64,000 bases of DNA from Saprospirales bacterium (lineage in GTDB: Bacteria > Bacteroidota > Bacteroidia > Chitinophagales > Saprospiraceae). Position numbers and translations under genes: made by a program. Below the pieces are notes generated by a model. It saw only the letters and a list, made by a program, of their open reading frames with translations. It searched no databases and was not told the origin of the DNA. The stretch covers positions 1 through 64,000 of the forward strand of contig REEI01000080.1 in the NCBI GenBank assembly GCA_007695145.1, written 5' to 3'. Position 1 is the first letter of the stretch; each line of letters begins with the position of its first letter. Shown piece after piece: positions 10,501 through 17,462 of this stretch.

Positions 10501-10657
10501 GGAGTTGTACAATGTAGAGGGTCGACAGCTGCTAAAAGGTGAAGGAGAATACGAAAAGAAAATCCCGGTAAATACGGGTACTTTGCCTCCCGGCATTTAT
10601 TTTTTGAAGCTGTTGTTAGAGGAAGGAGCTGTTATGTTTAAGGTGGTGAAGCAGTGA
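7589..10657 (+). CDS. T9SS surface protein, type A sorting domain, paralog of 3595 gene
   Basis: Secreted protein of 1,022 residues. The signal peptide (MTKLLISLFVFTFLLVNALQ) is followed by TYRTPCEAADNP. That opening and the IQNFGITDADS stretch also occur at the N-terminus of the 2,250-residue protein at 31969. The middle (about 345-500) parallels residues 570-725 of the protein at 3595 at moderate identity (for example WPGC ... NPQW), followed by a PKD-like segment. From residue 664 to the end it becomes identical to that protein, including the type A T9SS sorting domain. No catalytic motif is visible; a structural or adhesive surface role is inferred. It has no CxxCH domain and no SprB repeats. 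Confidence 0.9.
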   Translation: MTKLLISLFVFTFLLVNALQAQTYRTPCEAADNPIDFGTEESSVNLNGSIYEVIPFITDTLGVNIQNFGITDADSAIFYLLNPDPETSFLRISWEAGTVPDLWVGLIGFENPCPDTISTDFGEFVHLSTANEELLSNDIQGDEVIFDLCNLDVDSPGNLFLWVASSDSGTFEILVTQHIRPVNDHCQDPFDFGVIESNVDEVICLEEINAPRTNLWGCAENYNPSFVENVFQYDIACFEGPLEPNMSGVWYRFETDEEARRLDMDFYHYSESDEIRFVLFTPDPNVGEECEAWVILMCEESVNGEIFLGNRLLEPNTVYYMLFYSEREIADDFDLCINVKPPGECLGIAPYYYNHTEIICGLSQLNGFCLYMGPPYPPSFINWPGCNPPFGVAFHNPQWFTFVSGEANQLSIDVEISECIGQGVQIAMYELDCNVEFDPSEQSPGIQPTANMLVSDCILTAAPQIGVVNFKVNNVVPGTVYGIVVDGWANAVCKVEVLEVLVGGDPPHIDDDLVGEPEFDNKGFGFQPGDTICEGATDVLFALVQEVAGACTYRWTVNGDSLTGIENPLTISVDFPDPGVYEICVAASNICQTTAPICIEVVVAPLEFSVQFDTTCRGHEYLWEETYFGIIELLEPIEAPGDYEISTTATSDQGCTLEADLFLHVLPDNFDKPTEFFEVICWDDPNPVYVPFEGHPQAQSFDMTGIYGLDGELFITQESFPGNVFECDSFFLLELLVLEADIGSLDFECSGSELLLYHTESLSLPGLQAYVDQMVVRYEWRRAADGSILSSGFYSDSTDLLLNLSVEELTEAVEIFSLHLFSRYSEDPDSLECENIFSIEIIPSDLDAIEVEINGPDTLMPGEQYIFFIEEIAGMATFVSWSFDPEPEEVVIDFSTRAANVVFTEPGEAQICIVASNFCGLMDSTCIVVMVDTDVATPFFPAEEFNFQVYPNPFAQLTQVHSDLKIGSASWELYNVEGRQLLKGEGEYEKKIPVNTGTLPPGIYFLKLLLEEGAVMFKVVKQ

Positions 10658-10664
10658 TCCAATA
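9578..10664 (+). repeat. 1,087-bp direct repeat, copy 2
   Basis: Second copy of the repeat at 6232-7318. It starts at the codon for residue 664 and runs 7 bases past the stop. The match ends sharply on both sides: just upstream the genes are homologous but diverged, and after base 10664 the flanks share nothing obvious. This pattern indicates recent gene conversion or duplication. Confidence 0.95.
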
Positions 10665-10835
10665 GAATGAGTGGTTGGTAAGTGATTGAACTTGGAGCCA
10701 TGATTGGCTGGTGGCAGGGCAATGGGCAACAGGAAAAGAGTTTATCAGTACTCTAAAAATCATTGTTAATTTTATTGCTATCTCAACCATTTGGCAGCAA
10801 ATCAGCTTATTTATAACGCACCTGGTCAATTTGGA

Positions 10836-10864
10836 TTGCAAACTAAAAAATTATAGTAAATTTG
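10836..10864 (+). promoter_or_regulatory. Bacteroidota-type promoter for the gene at 10937
   Basis: TTG at 10836-10838, an 18-base spacer and TAAATTTG at 10857-10864, a full match to TAnnTTTG. Transcription would start near 10871, about 65 bases before the ATG. It probably also drives lspA. Confidence 0.55.
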
Positions 10865-10936
10865 GCTGGAAATTATCCATTATTATTGGTCAAAAGTAGC
10901 CATTAAGCAAAATAGTTAAACATCTAAACCTACTAC

Positions 10937-11743
10937 ATGAAGCTTCATTTACATCAACTACTTCTCTTTGGAATTCTGCTGTTTTCCATCTTTTTGCTTG
11001 GAAACGCCACCTTTCCACCTCCTGCCAACACAGGTGCTCCTGGCGAGGGTCTTTGCAGTGACTGTCACGGTGGAAATAATCCACTTGGTTTGGATGGAGA
11101 TATAGTCATCAATGGCTTACCTCATAACCCGATGGATGGCGAGCGTTATCAGTTGGAAGTGATATTGCGAAATCCCAATGGCCTGGCGTCAAGAGGAGGT
11201 TTTCAAATGGTGGTCCTGGATGGGCAAAATAACAATTTTGGTCAGCTTGAAAACCCATCTAATAATTCGAGAACCAGAAATTTCGGCGGTAAACAGTATT
11301 TTGAGCACAATCCTGCCAGGAACTTCCCCGGAGGGAATGAGATTGTATGGACGGTGGATTGGATCGCTCCAAATAACCCCTCCAACCGCGAAGTAAACAT
11401 CTATGCATCAGGAAATATAGCAGATGGAAATGGAGATTCTTCTAATGACTTTATTGTTACCACGCTTTTTCAGGCCAATTTGGAACTCCCATCTTCCACT
11501 GCTGAAATCCGTACCCAGGCTCTTTCATTTTTTCCAAATCCAACATCTGAAGTATTGAATGTAAAAGGAATATCAAACGGTAGTACATACCGTTATCAGA
11601 TAGTTGATCCCATGGGACGACTTGTTGATAAAGGAGAACTTACCGGTGGCAGTGTAAATGTCAAGCATTTGCCGGTTGGGACCTACTTTATCACTATAGC
11701 CAATGAGGGTGAAATTCACAGCGGAAAGTTTATTAAGCAATAA
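10937..11743 (+). CDS. T9SS protein with CxxCH choice-of-anchor-type domain
   Basis: Secreted protein of 268 residues: signal peptide, then a domain starting NTGAPGEGLCSDCHGGNN, then a type A sorting domain (LSFFPNPTSEVLNV ... GTYFITIANEG). It closely matches the first 185 residues of the protein at 3595 (shared FKHNPA/FEHNPA, NIADGN, SNDFIVTTLF), so it is a minimal version of that module without adhesin repeats. CxxCH could bind haem c covalently, but a single motif is not proof. The stop is 12 bases from lspA, so the two are probably co-transcribed. Confidence 0.9.
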   Translation: MKLHLHQLLLFGILLFSIFLLGNATFPPPANTGAPGEGLCSDCHGGNNPLGLDGDIVINGLPHNPMDGERYQLEVILRNPNGLASRGGFQMVVLDGQNNNFGQLENPSNNSRTRNFGGKQYFEHNPARNFPGGNEIVWTVDWIAPNNPSNREVNIYASGNIADGNGDSSNDFIVTTLFQANLELPSSTAEIRTQALSFFPNPTSEVLNVKGISNGSTYRYQIVDPMGRLVDKGELTGGSVNVKHLPVGTYFITIANEGEIHSGKFIKQ

Positions 11744-11755
11744 TGTGAGTTTTTG

Positions 11756-12397
11756 ATGCAGCAAAAGAAGCATTCTCAAATCAGATGGAGTTCCCTTTAT
11801 CTATTGGTTTTAGTGCTGGTATTAATGGATCAAACATTGAAAATATGGGTAAAGCTCAATTTTCAACTGGGTGAAGAAATGCCTTTGTTTGGGCTGAATT
11901 GGGCAGTGATCCGGTTGGTAGAAAATGAGGGAATGGCATTTGGCTGGATGCTCGGTGGTGAATGGGGAAAGGCACTATTAACCTTTATCCGGATTTCGGC
12001 CGTTCTATTCATTTTATATACTATAAAATATTTTCGAAGGACTGGTGCCTCTTTTTATTTGATACTTTTTCTTCTAATCATTCTGGCCGGAGCTATTGGC
12101 AACACGATAGACAGTATCTTCTATGGCCGGCTATTTTCCACCAGCCCCTTCCACGGAGGATTGGCTGTATGGTTGCCGGGAGAAGGGGGTTATGCACCGC
12201 TTTTTCAAGGAAGGGTGGTCGACATGCTGTATTTTCCACTGTTAGAAACAAATTGGCCAGAATGGCTTCCATGGATTGGAGGGAGGGATTTTAAAATTTT
12301 TGAAGCTGTTTTCAATTTGGCCGACCTCTATGTAGTGACTGGAATTGCAGGAGTCTTGATTACTGGAAGAAAAACACTATTTAGAATTAAATCTTGA
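11756..12397 (+). CDS. lspA: Lipoprotein signal peptidase (signal peptidase II)
   Basis: Integral inner-membrane aspartyl protease that cleaves signal peptides of diacylglyceryl-modified prolipoproteins. At 213 residues it is longer than the E. coli enzyme, because of the extra periplasmic loop common in Bacteroidota. Visible conserved parts are MDQTLKIWV (24-32), ENEGMAFG (56-63), GNTIDSIFYGRLF (115-127), and the two catalytic-aspartate motifs VVDMLYF (Asp156) and FNLADLYV (Asp190). I chose ATG 11756 over an adjacent TTG three bases upstream. Substrates may include the lipoproteins encoded just downstream (12899 and 14080). Bacteroidota lspA often sits near ileS/dksA, which is not the case here. 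Confidence 0.95.
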   Translation: MQQKKHSQIRWSSLYLLVLVLVLMDQTLKIWVKLNFQLGEEMPLFGLNWAVIRLVENEGMAFGWMLGGEWGKALLTFIRISAVLFILYTIKYFRRTGASFYLILFLLIILAGAIGNTIDSIFYGRLFSTSPFHGGLAVWLPGEGGYAPLFQGRVVDMLYFPLLETNWPEWLPWIGGRDFKIFEAVFNLADLYVVTGIAGVLITGRKTLFRIKS

Positions 12398-12835
12398 TTG
12401 TTCCTACTGCCCTTCTTTTTTTCATCAACTTCCATCTAAGTAACGACCTGCTTGCACAATCCTAGTAAACTCTGCAAAGCAATCACCGTTCATCTTGAGG
12501 TCAAACAATAGGGTTTCTGAGACTTGACTTTAGCTTCAATCATATCTCCTTTTCCGATTACTTCACCTCTTCATGATTGAGAATTTACCGGTCAAATTTC
12601 CAGCAAGAATTGGTTGCTGGAGTCAGGTAAAATTTACCAACTGGATGAAAGCTATCTCTCATACATTTTCAAACATCTTGATTAAAGCTGGCTGGCGCTT
12701 AGTCATCTCATTGTTGGCGAAAACAGCTGTTTAGACCCTGGACTTAACTCAACGCCAGAGTACCCAGAAGACTGCTTGGAAACAATAAACAATTTAGAGG
12801 AGTTGATTAATTATTTGAAAATGAATGTAATATAT
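12398..12835. other. Intergenic stretch with no recognisable gene
   Basis: About 440 bases between lspA and the promoter of the DUF4168 lipoprotein gene. I see no coding frame with family features, no clear hairpin-plus-T terminator and no RNA gene. Confidence 0.5.
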
Positions 12836-12866
12836 TTTGTAGGCCCTCGTTTTTTTTATATCTTTA
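12836..12866 (+). promoter_or_regulatory. Bacteroidota-type promoter for DUF4168 lipoprotein gene
   Basis: TTTG at 12836-12839, a 19-base spacer and TATCTTTA at 12859-12866. Transcription would start near 12873. This falls inside a longer open frame from 12776, which argues that the true translation start is ATG 12899. Confidence 0.55.
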
Positions 12867-12898
12867 CAACTATTATTCACAAACGATTTATTTTAAAA

Positions 12899-13426
12899 AT
12901 GCAAAAAGTACTTTTTACAGTTCTGATTCTCACAGGTCTTTTTTTAATTTCATCCTGCGATTCAGGAACAGATCAAACAACTGAAACCGAGGGTATAGAA
13001 GATCAAAGAGCCCCTCAACAACAAGCACCTCAAATGACTCCCCCTCAGGGCGTTGCTGAACTGACTGATGACGATCTCAGAGCCTTTGCCGAAATCGACG
13101 CCGAGCTGCGAGATATTCAAATGCAAGCCCGCGAAGACATGATTGGTATCATTGAAGACCAGGGCATGACTCTTGAACAATATCAGCAGATCGCTCAGAT
13201 GCAGCAGCAGGGAATGGGTGAGGGAATGTCAGACGAAGATGCCCAAACCATCTCACAAATCAATGATGAAATGGGAGAGATCCAAATGGAGATGCAAAAC
13301 ATCATGGAAACTAGAATAGCAGAAATGGGTATGTCCATGGACCGCTACCAGGAAATTGCCATGACCATTCAGCAAAACCCGGAATACCAACAACGCATCC
13401 AAGCAATGCAAGAGGGAGACCTTTAA
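12899..13426 (+). CDS. DUF4168-type lipoprotein
   Basis: Predicted lipoprotein of 175 residues: MQKVLFTVLILTGLFLISSC ends in a lipobox with Cys20. A Gln/Pro-rich linker follows, then two related helical halves (ELTDDDLRAFAEIDAELRDIQ and MSDEDAQTISQINDEMGEIQ) each ending in a LEQYQQIA or MDRYQEIA motif, typical of DUF4168. The function of this family is unknown. The frame is open further upstream to 12776, but ATG 12899 gives a perfect lipoprotein signal and follows the promoter. It is a paralog of the next gene, 44 bases downstream. Confidence 0.8.
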   Translation: MQKVLFTVLILTGLFLISSCDSGTDQTTETEGIEDQRAPQQQAPQMTPPQGVAELTDDDLRAFAEIDAELRDIQMQAREDMIGIIEDQGMTLEQYQQIAQMQQQGMGEGMSDEDAQTISQINDEMGEIQMEMQNIMETRIAEMGMSMDRYQEIAMTIQQNPEYQQRIQAMQEGDL

Positions 13427-13470
13427 AGATATAATTGATTATTTTTTAACTCAAAACTTTTATTTATTTT

Positions 13471-13914
13471 ATGATTTACAAAGGATTTAAACTAGTTTTT
13501 AGCCTTTTATTGTGTACCGCTTTTTCTGCGGCAATGCTCGCTCAGGATGCAACAGAAGTTTCCAAAGAGGAACTCAAAAAATTTGTTGACATTCAACTAC
13601 TCATTCAGGAAATGAACCAGGAAATCCAGCCAATGATGCTGGAGGCCATTCAGGAAAATGGGTTTGATCCACAGCGTTATATTGAACTCAATCAGGCGGA
13701 TGAAATGGGTCACGAAATGGATGCCTCCGAGGAGGAAATTGAGCGGTATCAAATGGCAAAGGAATCCATTCTAGAGCTGCAGCAAGAGGCCAACCAGCAA
13801 ATTGCTGACAGCGTGGAAGAGTCCGGTCTCGATATGGACAGATACCAGGAGATCAACCTGGCTATTCAGCGAGATCCTCAGCTTCAGGCTGAAATGATGG
13901 AAATCATGCAGTAG
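13471..13914 (+). CDS. DUF4168-type secreted protein
   Basis: Protein of 147 residues with a cleavable-type signal peptide (about 1-25, ending AAMLAQ) and no lipobox cysteine, so probably periplasmic or secreted. The mature part is helical and acidic, with VSKEELKKFVDIQLLIQEMN and the repeated RYIELNQ / RYQEINLAIQRDPQLQAE motif that matches the preceding lipoprotein. The pair looks like a tandem duplication in which one copy is membrane-anchored and the other soluble. A terminator follows 31 bases after the stop, so the two genes form one unit. Function unknown. Confidence 0.8.
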   Translation: MIYKGFKLVFSLLLCTAFSAAMLAQDATEVSKEELKKFVDIQLLIQEMNQEIQPMMLEAIQENGFDPQRYIELNQADEMGHEMDASEEEIERYQMAKESILELQQEANQQIADSVEESGLDMDRYQEINLAIQRDPQLQAEMMEIMQ

Positions 13915-13945
13915 GCACAGTTGCTGCTTCAGCATTAAGATACTT

Positions 13946-13980
13946 AAAGGCCTGTTGGATTAATTCAGCGGGCCTTTTTT
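13946..13980 (+). terminator. Rho-independent-type terminator after DUF4168 pair
   Basis: AAAGGCC (13946-13952) pairs with GGCCTTT (13971-13977), followed at once by a T run. It ends the DUF4168 unit ahead of the serpin gene. Confidence 0.75.
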
Positions 13981-14079
13981 GTATTTTTTTGCCCTTTACA
14001 CCAACCCTTTTGGACAACATAGCGTCTTTAGTTTAAATATTAACAATCAGTGTTGAATCATTAAAAATAACATCAGTCC

Positions 14080-15315
14080 ATGAAACTTACAGTATTATTT
14101 ATTTCTATTTCTTTGATGCTTACTGCTCTCATCAGCTCTTGCGAAAAAGCAGATGACCCAACCAATCCCATTGTTCTCATCGGTGAAGTGGGTGAAGCAG
14201 GGTGGATCAGTCAGCAACTTGGCTGGGATCTTTTCAGAGAAGTAATCAAAGACCATCCAGGTGAAAATGTGATTATTTCCCCACTCAGCGTTCAAATAGC
14301 ACTGACAATGGCCCTGAATGGCGCGGATGCAAAAACCAAAGCTGAAATGCTGGCACTCCTGCACTGTCCTGATTGCTCTGCAGAAAAACTAAACAAGGAC
14401 CTGGCTGAACTTCAAGATTGGCTTCAAAACAAGAGTGGTCACCCCACTTTCAACATCAACAACAGTATTTTTTACGACCAAAATCGGGTGATGTTACACG
14501 ATGAGTACCTTGAAAAACTGACCGGGTCATATGCTCTCCAAAAAGAGGTACTGAATTTTTCAGACCCTTCTGCAAAGGATAAAATTAACAATCGTGTCAA
14601 ACAGCAAACCCAGGGCCGCATAGATAAAATCGTTGAAGAAATTAAACCTCTTGACCTCGCATTTTTGATCAATGTACTTTATTTTAAATCAGACTGGGCA
14701 AAGGGGTTTGATGAAAGAATGACCAGAGATTTGGATTTTCGTCTTTCAGATGGCTCGTCCATATCAGTGCCATTCGTTATGGGGGATCGAGATTTTCTCA
14801 CCGCCCGCACAGATGAGCTTGAAATGGTGGACCTCCCCTTTAGGGACTCTACCTTCAGCCTGAGCTTAATTCGCCATAGAAATCCCGACCCCTCTGTTAA
14901 TGCATGGGCACAGGAAATAGACAGTGACAAATTAAGTGAACTATACAGTCTATTGAAAGAAGACAGAGCATTGGTCCACTTTCCCCGATTTGCAATGTCC
15001 TTTGATGTGAAACTTCCCGATGTATTGAAAAGGTTGGGTATGGTAGATGCCTTTTCTGAGGTAGATGCCAATTTTGAGCCAATGGGAAGATCGCTGATTG
15101 GCGATGGCATATTTATCAGCCAGGTCAATCACGCCGCCACACTGGAGGTAGATGAAAAAGGAGCTGAAGGAGCTGCTGTTACATCCGTTGGCTTCTCGAC
15201 CACTTCTCTTCCACCTTCCTTCACCTTTGACAGCCCATTTGTCCTGAACCTGAGACATATTCCTACCAATACCGTTATTTTTGCTGGATTGGTCGAAGAC
15301 CCTTCAGAGGATTGA
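14080..15315 (+). CDS. Lipoprotein serpin (family I4 serine protease inhibitor)
   Basis: Serpins trap target proteases through cleavage of a reactive-centre loop. The protein has 411 residues. The N-terminus ends in LISSC (Cys21), a lipobox, so it is likely anchored to a membrane. Serpin hallmarks are visible: FSPLSVQIALTMALNGAD-like text as VIISPLSVQIALTMALNGA, NIN-NSIFYDQ, FLINVLYFKSDWAKGF, the hinge VDEKGAEGAAVTS (357-369), and the C-terminal SPFVLNLRHIPTNTVIFAG. The hinge keeps the small residues needed for loop insertion, so it is probably inhibitory. Counting from Gly361 as P15 places P1-P1' near Thr375-Ser376, suggesting an elastase/subtilisin-like target, with low certainty. Bacterial serpins are patchily distributed. 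Confidence 0.92.
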   Translation: MKLTVLFISISLMLTALISSCEKADDPTNPIVLIGEVGEAGWISQQLGWDLFREVIKDHPGENVIISPLSVQIALTMALNGADAKTKAEMLALLHCPDCSAEKLNKDLAELQDWLQNKSGHPTFNINNSIFYDQNRVMLHDEYLEKLTGSYALQKEVLNFSDPSAKDKINNRVKQQTQGRIDKIVEEIKPLDLAFLINVLYFKSDWAKGFDERMTRDLDFRLSDGSSISVPFVMGDRDFLTARTDELEMVDLPFRDSTFSLSLIRHRNPDPSVNAWAQEIDSDKLSELYSLLKEDRALVHFPRFAMSFDVKLPDVLKRLGMVDAFSEVDANFEPMGRSLIGDGIFISQVNHAATLEVDEKGAEGAAVTSVGFSTTSLPPSFTFDSPFVLNLRHIPTNTVIFAGLVEDPSED

Positions 15316-16285
15316 CAGTGGGATGCCTCAGCTGGAAGAATTGTAATACGATGCTTTTAGCAAACAACTCTTATTGTCATTCCTACTAAATCTTTGGCCT
15401 TTTCACTGGATTTCCCAGCTTTTTTACATGGGTAACCCTTTGGCAATCAAACCTTTCTACTGAACCAAGAGTAAGCGCCTCAAGTTTTGCATCTCTTTAT
15501 GAATGGAGTAAATCGAGTGTTTCAAATTATTGTTTCTAAATACCATTAGATGTCCTTTTGTGATGTCGTCTTGCATTGTGATCTACACTTTCATGAATAC
15601 TTCATATTGAAAACTTGGTAGTGTCTCAAGGCTATAACAGTTCGGCTGCCAAACCTGTTACCAGAAACTGATATAAATAACCACTAAACAGTAAAATATG
15701 AGGCCAGATGATATAACCGGGGGATACACTATCGACTGAATTTCTACATTTTAGGAGGGGAGGCCATTTTTTAGCCAAATACTTGAAGGCCTTGATTATT
15801 TTATTACTTTTTGCGCTTGGCCTGTGCGTTTATCGAAGCACTTGTGCTGAGTTTATCGAAGAATCAAGACAAAAGGAAAAAAACCTATGCTTGCGACATA
15901 CCTTATTATACCAATAATGATTAGATTTACGAGAATAATAACTCGGTATAAGGCATTGAAGCACAATAAATAAAATAGTTGGAATAAGGAATTGGTTGCT
16001 ATACAAGCAACGGGTTTTATGGCTAGTAAATCCTGAGGAACATCAGTAAGCCATGAATTTATGGATACTCGATAACTCTGACAATAATGATTACAAAACC
16101 ACTCCAAATTAAATTGGAATGGTTTTAGAATGGCTAAAAAAAACTTAATTTCTATCAGACTTTAAGGCAATGGTGTATATTTGAAGATCAATCCGAAATC
16201 CATGGTCGAATGACTTACCATTATTGATCTGGATTGGTTGGAGTCGGGCTATGCGCCATTTTGAATCTTACCAAAAATTTGTCAA
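15316..16285. other. Long intergenic stretch (970 bases) without a supported gene
   Basis: No frame here has a recognisable domain or signal; the longest (minus, 15853-16107) is a hydrophobic, low-quality frame with no credible start context. The only structure I see is a pair of direct repeats with a central palindrome at 15828-15861. A small RNA cannot be excluded. Confidence 0.45.
15828..15861. repeat. Direct repeat pair flanking a palindrome
   Basis: GTTTATCGAAG occurs at 15828-15838 and 15851-15861, with GCACTTGTGC between them. The reverse complement contains CTTCGATAAACTCAGCAC, which resembles dispersed CTTCGACAAGCTCAG-type elements seen in many bacterial intergenic regions. Whether it recurs in this genome cannot be seen here. 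Confidence 0.45.
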
Positions 16286-17161
16286 ATGAAGAAAACCATT
16301 CGATTTGCTATCATTCCAAAAGTTACCCATCCGTGGTTTGATGAGGTAAACAAAGGTGCGCAAGAACAGGCTGAAATTCTCGGACGTGAACTCCAGTTGA
16401 ATATAGTCGTAGATTACATGGCACCATCTGTTGCTGATCCTGAAGAGCAACAATCCTTGCTGAATAAAGCTCTTGATAATCGAGTCCAGGGTATCGCATT
16501 GGATCCTTTGGAATCAATAGAAAATATTACGGTGATTCACGAAGTAAAAAAACAAAATGTTCCTCTGCTTTTATTTGACTCCAGATCATCAGATCCCGGT
16601 CTTACAAGTATTGGAACCAATTTTGCAGAGCAGGGGATTACAGCAGCAAAGCGATTGCTTGAATTAATTGACTACACGGGTAAAGTTGCGGTCATGCAAG
16701 GTTTTCCTACAGCTCCAAACCACAAAGAGAGGTACGATGCACAATTAGGGCTTTTAAGAAAGTACCCTGAAATTTCTTTGGTTGAAGGAGGTATTGACTA
16801 CGATGATATCGATACCGCTTTTCGGGAAGCCGCTGCAGTAATTTCAGTTCACCCAGATCTGAAGGGATACCTGTGCTGTGATGCATCCGGTCCTATTGGG
16901 ATAGCAAAGGCAGTTAAAGAGAGCGGAAAGTCGGGTTCGATTAAAATAGTAGGAATGGATGGAATAAAGCCTATTTTGCAAGCGATAAAAGAAGGTTTGA
17001 TTGACTCATCCGCTGCAAGTAATCCTAACTTGCAGGGTTCTATGTCCATTCTAATGCTTTGGCAGGCATCATTGGGAGCAAAAACCCCACCATTTATCGA
17101 TACTGGTGTGGACTTGATTACACAGGAAAATATTGATAGTTTTATGGTCGATGATGAATAG
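16286..17161 (+). CDS. Leaderless periplasmic-binding-protein-like (sugar-binding) protein
   Basis: Protein of 291 residues that reads as a type I periplasmic binding protein fold of the Peripla_BP_4 (ribose/autoinducer) kind: RFAIIPKVTHPWFDEVNKGA at the start, VQGIALDPLES, VPLLLFDSRSSDPGLTSIGTN, GKVAVMQGFPTA, GYLCCDASGPIGIAKAV, IKIVGMDGIKPILQAIKEG. These are ligand-pocket and hinge segments in the usual order. The N-terminus has no signal peptide: the fold begins at residue 5. No permease or ATPase gene is adjacent. It may be a cytoplasmic sensor or a partner in an unlinked system. Ligand unknown. Confidence 0.8.
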   Translation: MKKTIRFAIIPKVTHPWFDEVNKGAQEQAEILGRELQLNIVVDYMAPSVADPEEQQSLLNKALDNRVQGIALDPLESIENITVIHEVKKQNVPLLLFDSRSSDPGLTSIGTNFAEQGITAAKRLLELIDYTGKVAVMQGFPTAPNHKERYDAQLGLLRKYPEISLVEGGIDYDDIDTAFREAAAVISVHPDLKGYLCCDASGPIGIAKAVKESGKSGSIKIVGMDGIKPILQAIKEGLIDSSAASNPNLQGSMSILMLWQASLGAKTPPFIDTGVDLITQENIDSFMVDDE

Positions 17162-17430
17162 GATAATTGTAAAACGAAACAAGCGAAGAACCATTTTTTT
17201 ACTCATTTTTGCCCAACATTAATTCTGCTGTAAAGCCTGGAATTCTCTTTGAAAACCTTGCAGCCACTTAGAGACATCCATCTATCTATCTATCGGCCAC
17301 TTTTCACTTAATTTTTCGTAGATATAAACTCCAAACATCCCACCTCAATCATTTTTTGGCTCGTTTTCGGATTACTAGATGGATAAAGTTTTTGGAACTT
17401 TATTGCATAAATTGAAGAGTTGTCTATATT

Positions 17431-17445
17431 TGCAACATTGTTGCA
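17431..17445 (+). promoter_or_regulatory. Palindromic operator, Zur-like (7-1-7)
   Basis: TGCAACA-T-TGTTGCA is a perfect 7-1-7 palindrome ending 17 bases before the ATG of the DUF1826 gene. The 7-1-7 shape fits Fur-family regulators, and DUF1826/COG0523 operons are known zinc-starvation targets of Zur. The assignment to Zur is inference from context. The remaining sequence from 17162 to 17430 holds nothing I recognise. Confidence 0.6.
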
Positions 17446-17462
17446 TATAAATACTGAATAAA

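Noticed and set aside
12776..12898. Upstream extension of the DUF4168 lipoprotein frame
   Set aside because: The extension contains the likely promoter and would bury the lipoprotein signal peptide.
15853..16107. 84-residue minus-strand frame in the 970-base gap
   Set aside because: Hydrophobic, low-information sequence with no promoter or family pattern, in AT-rich non-coding-like DNA.
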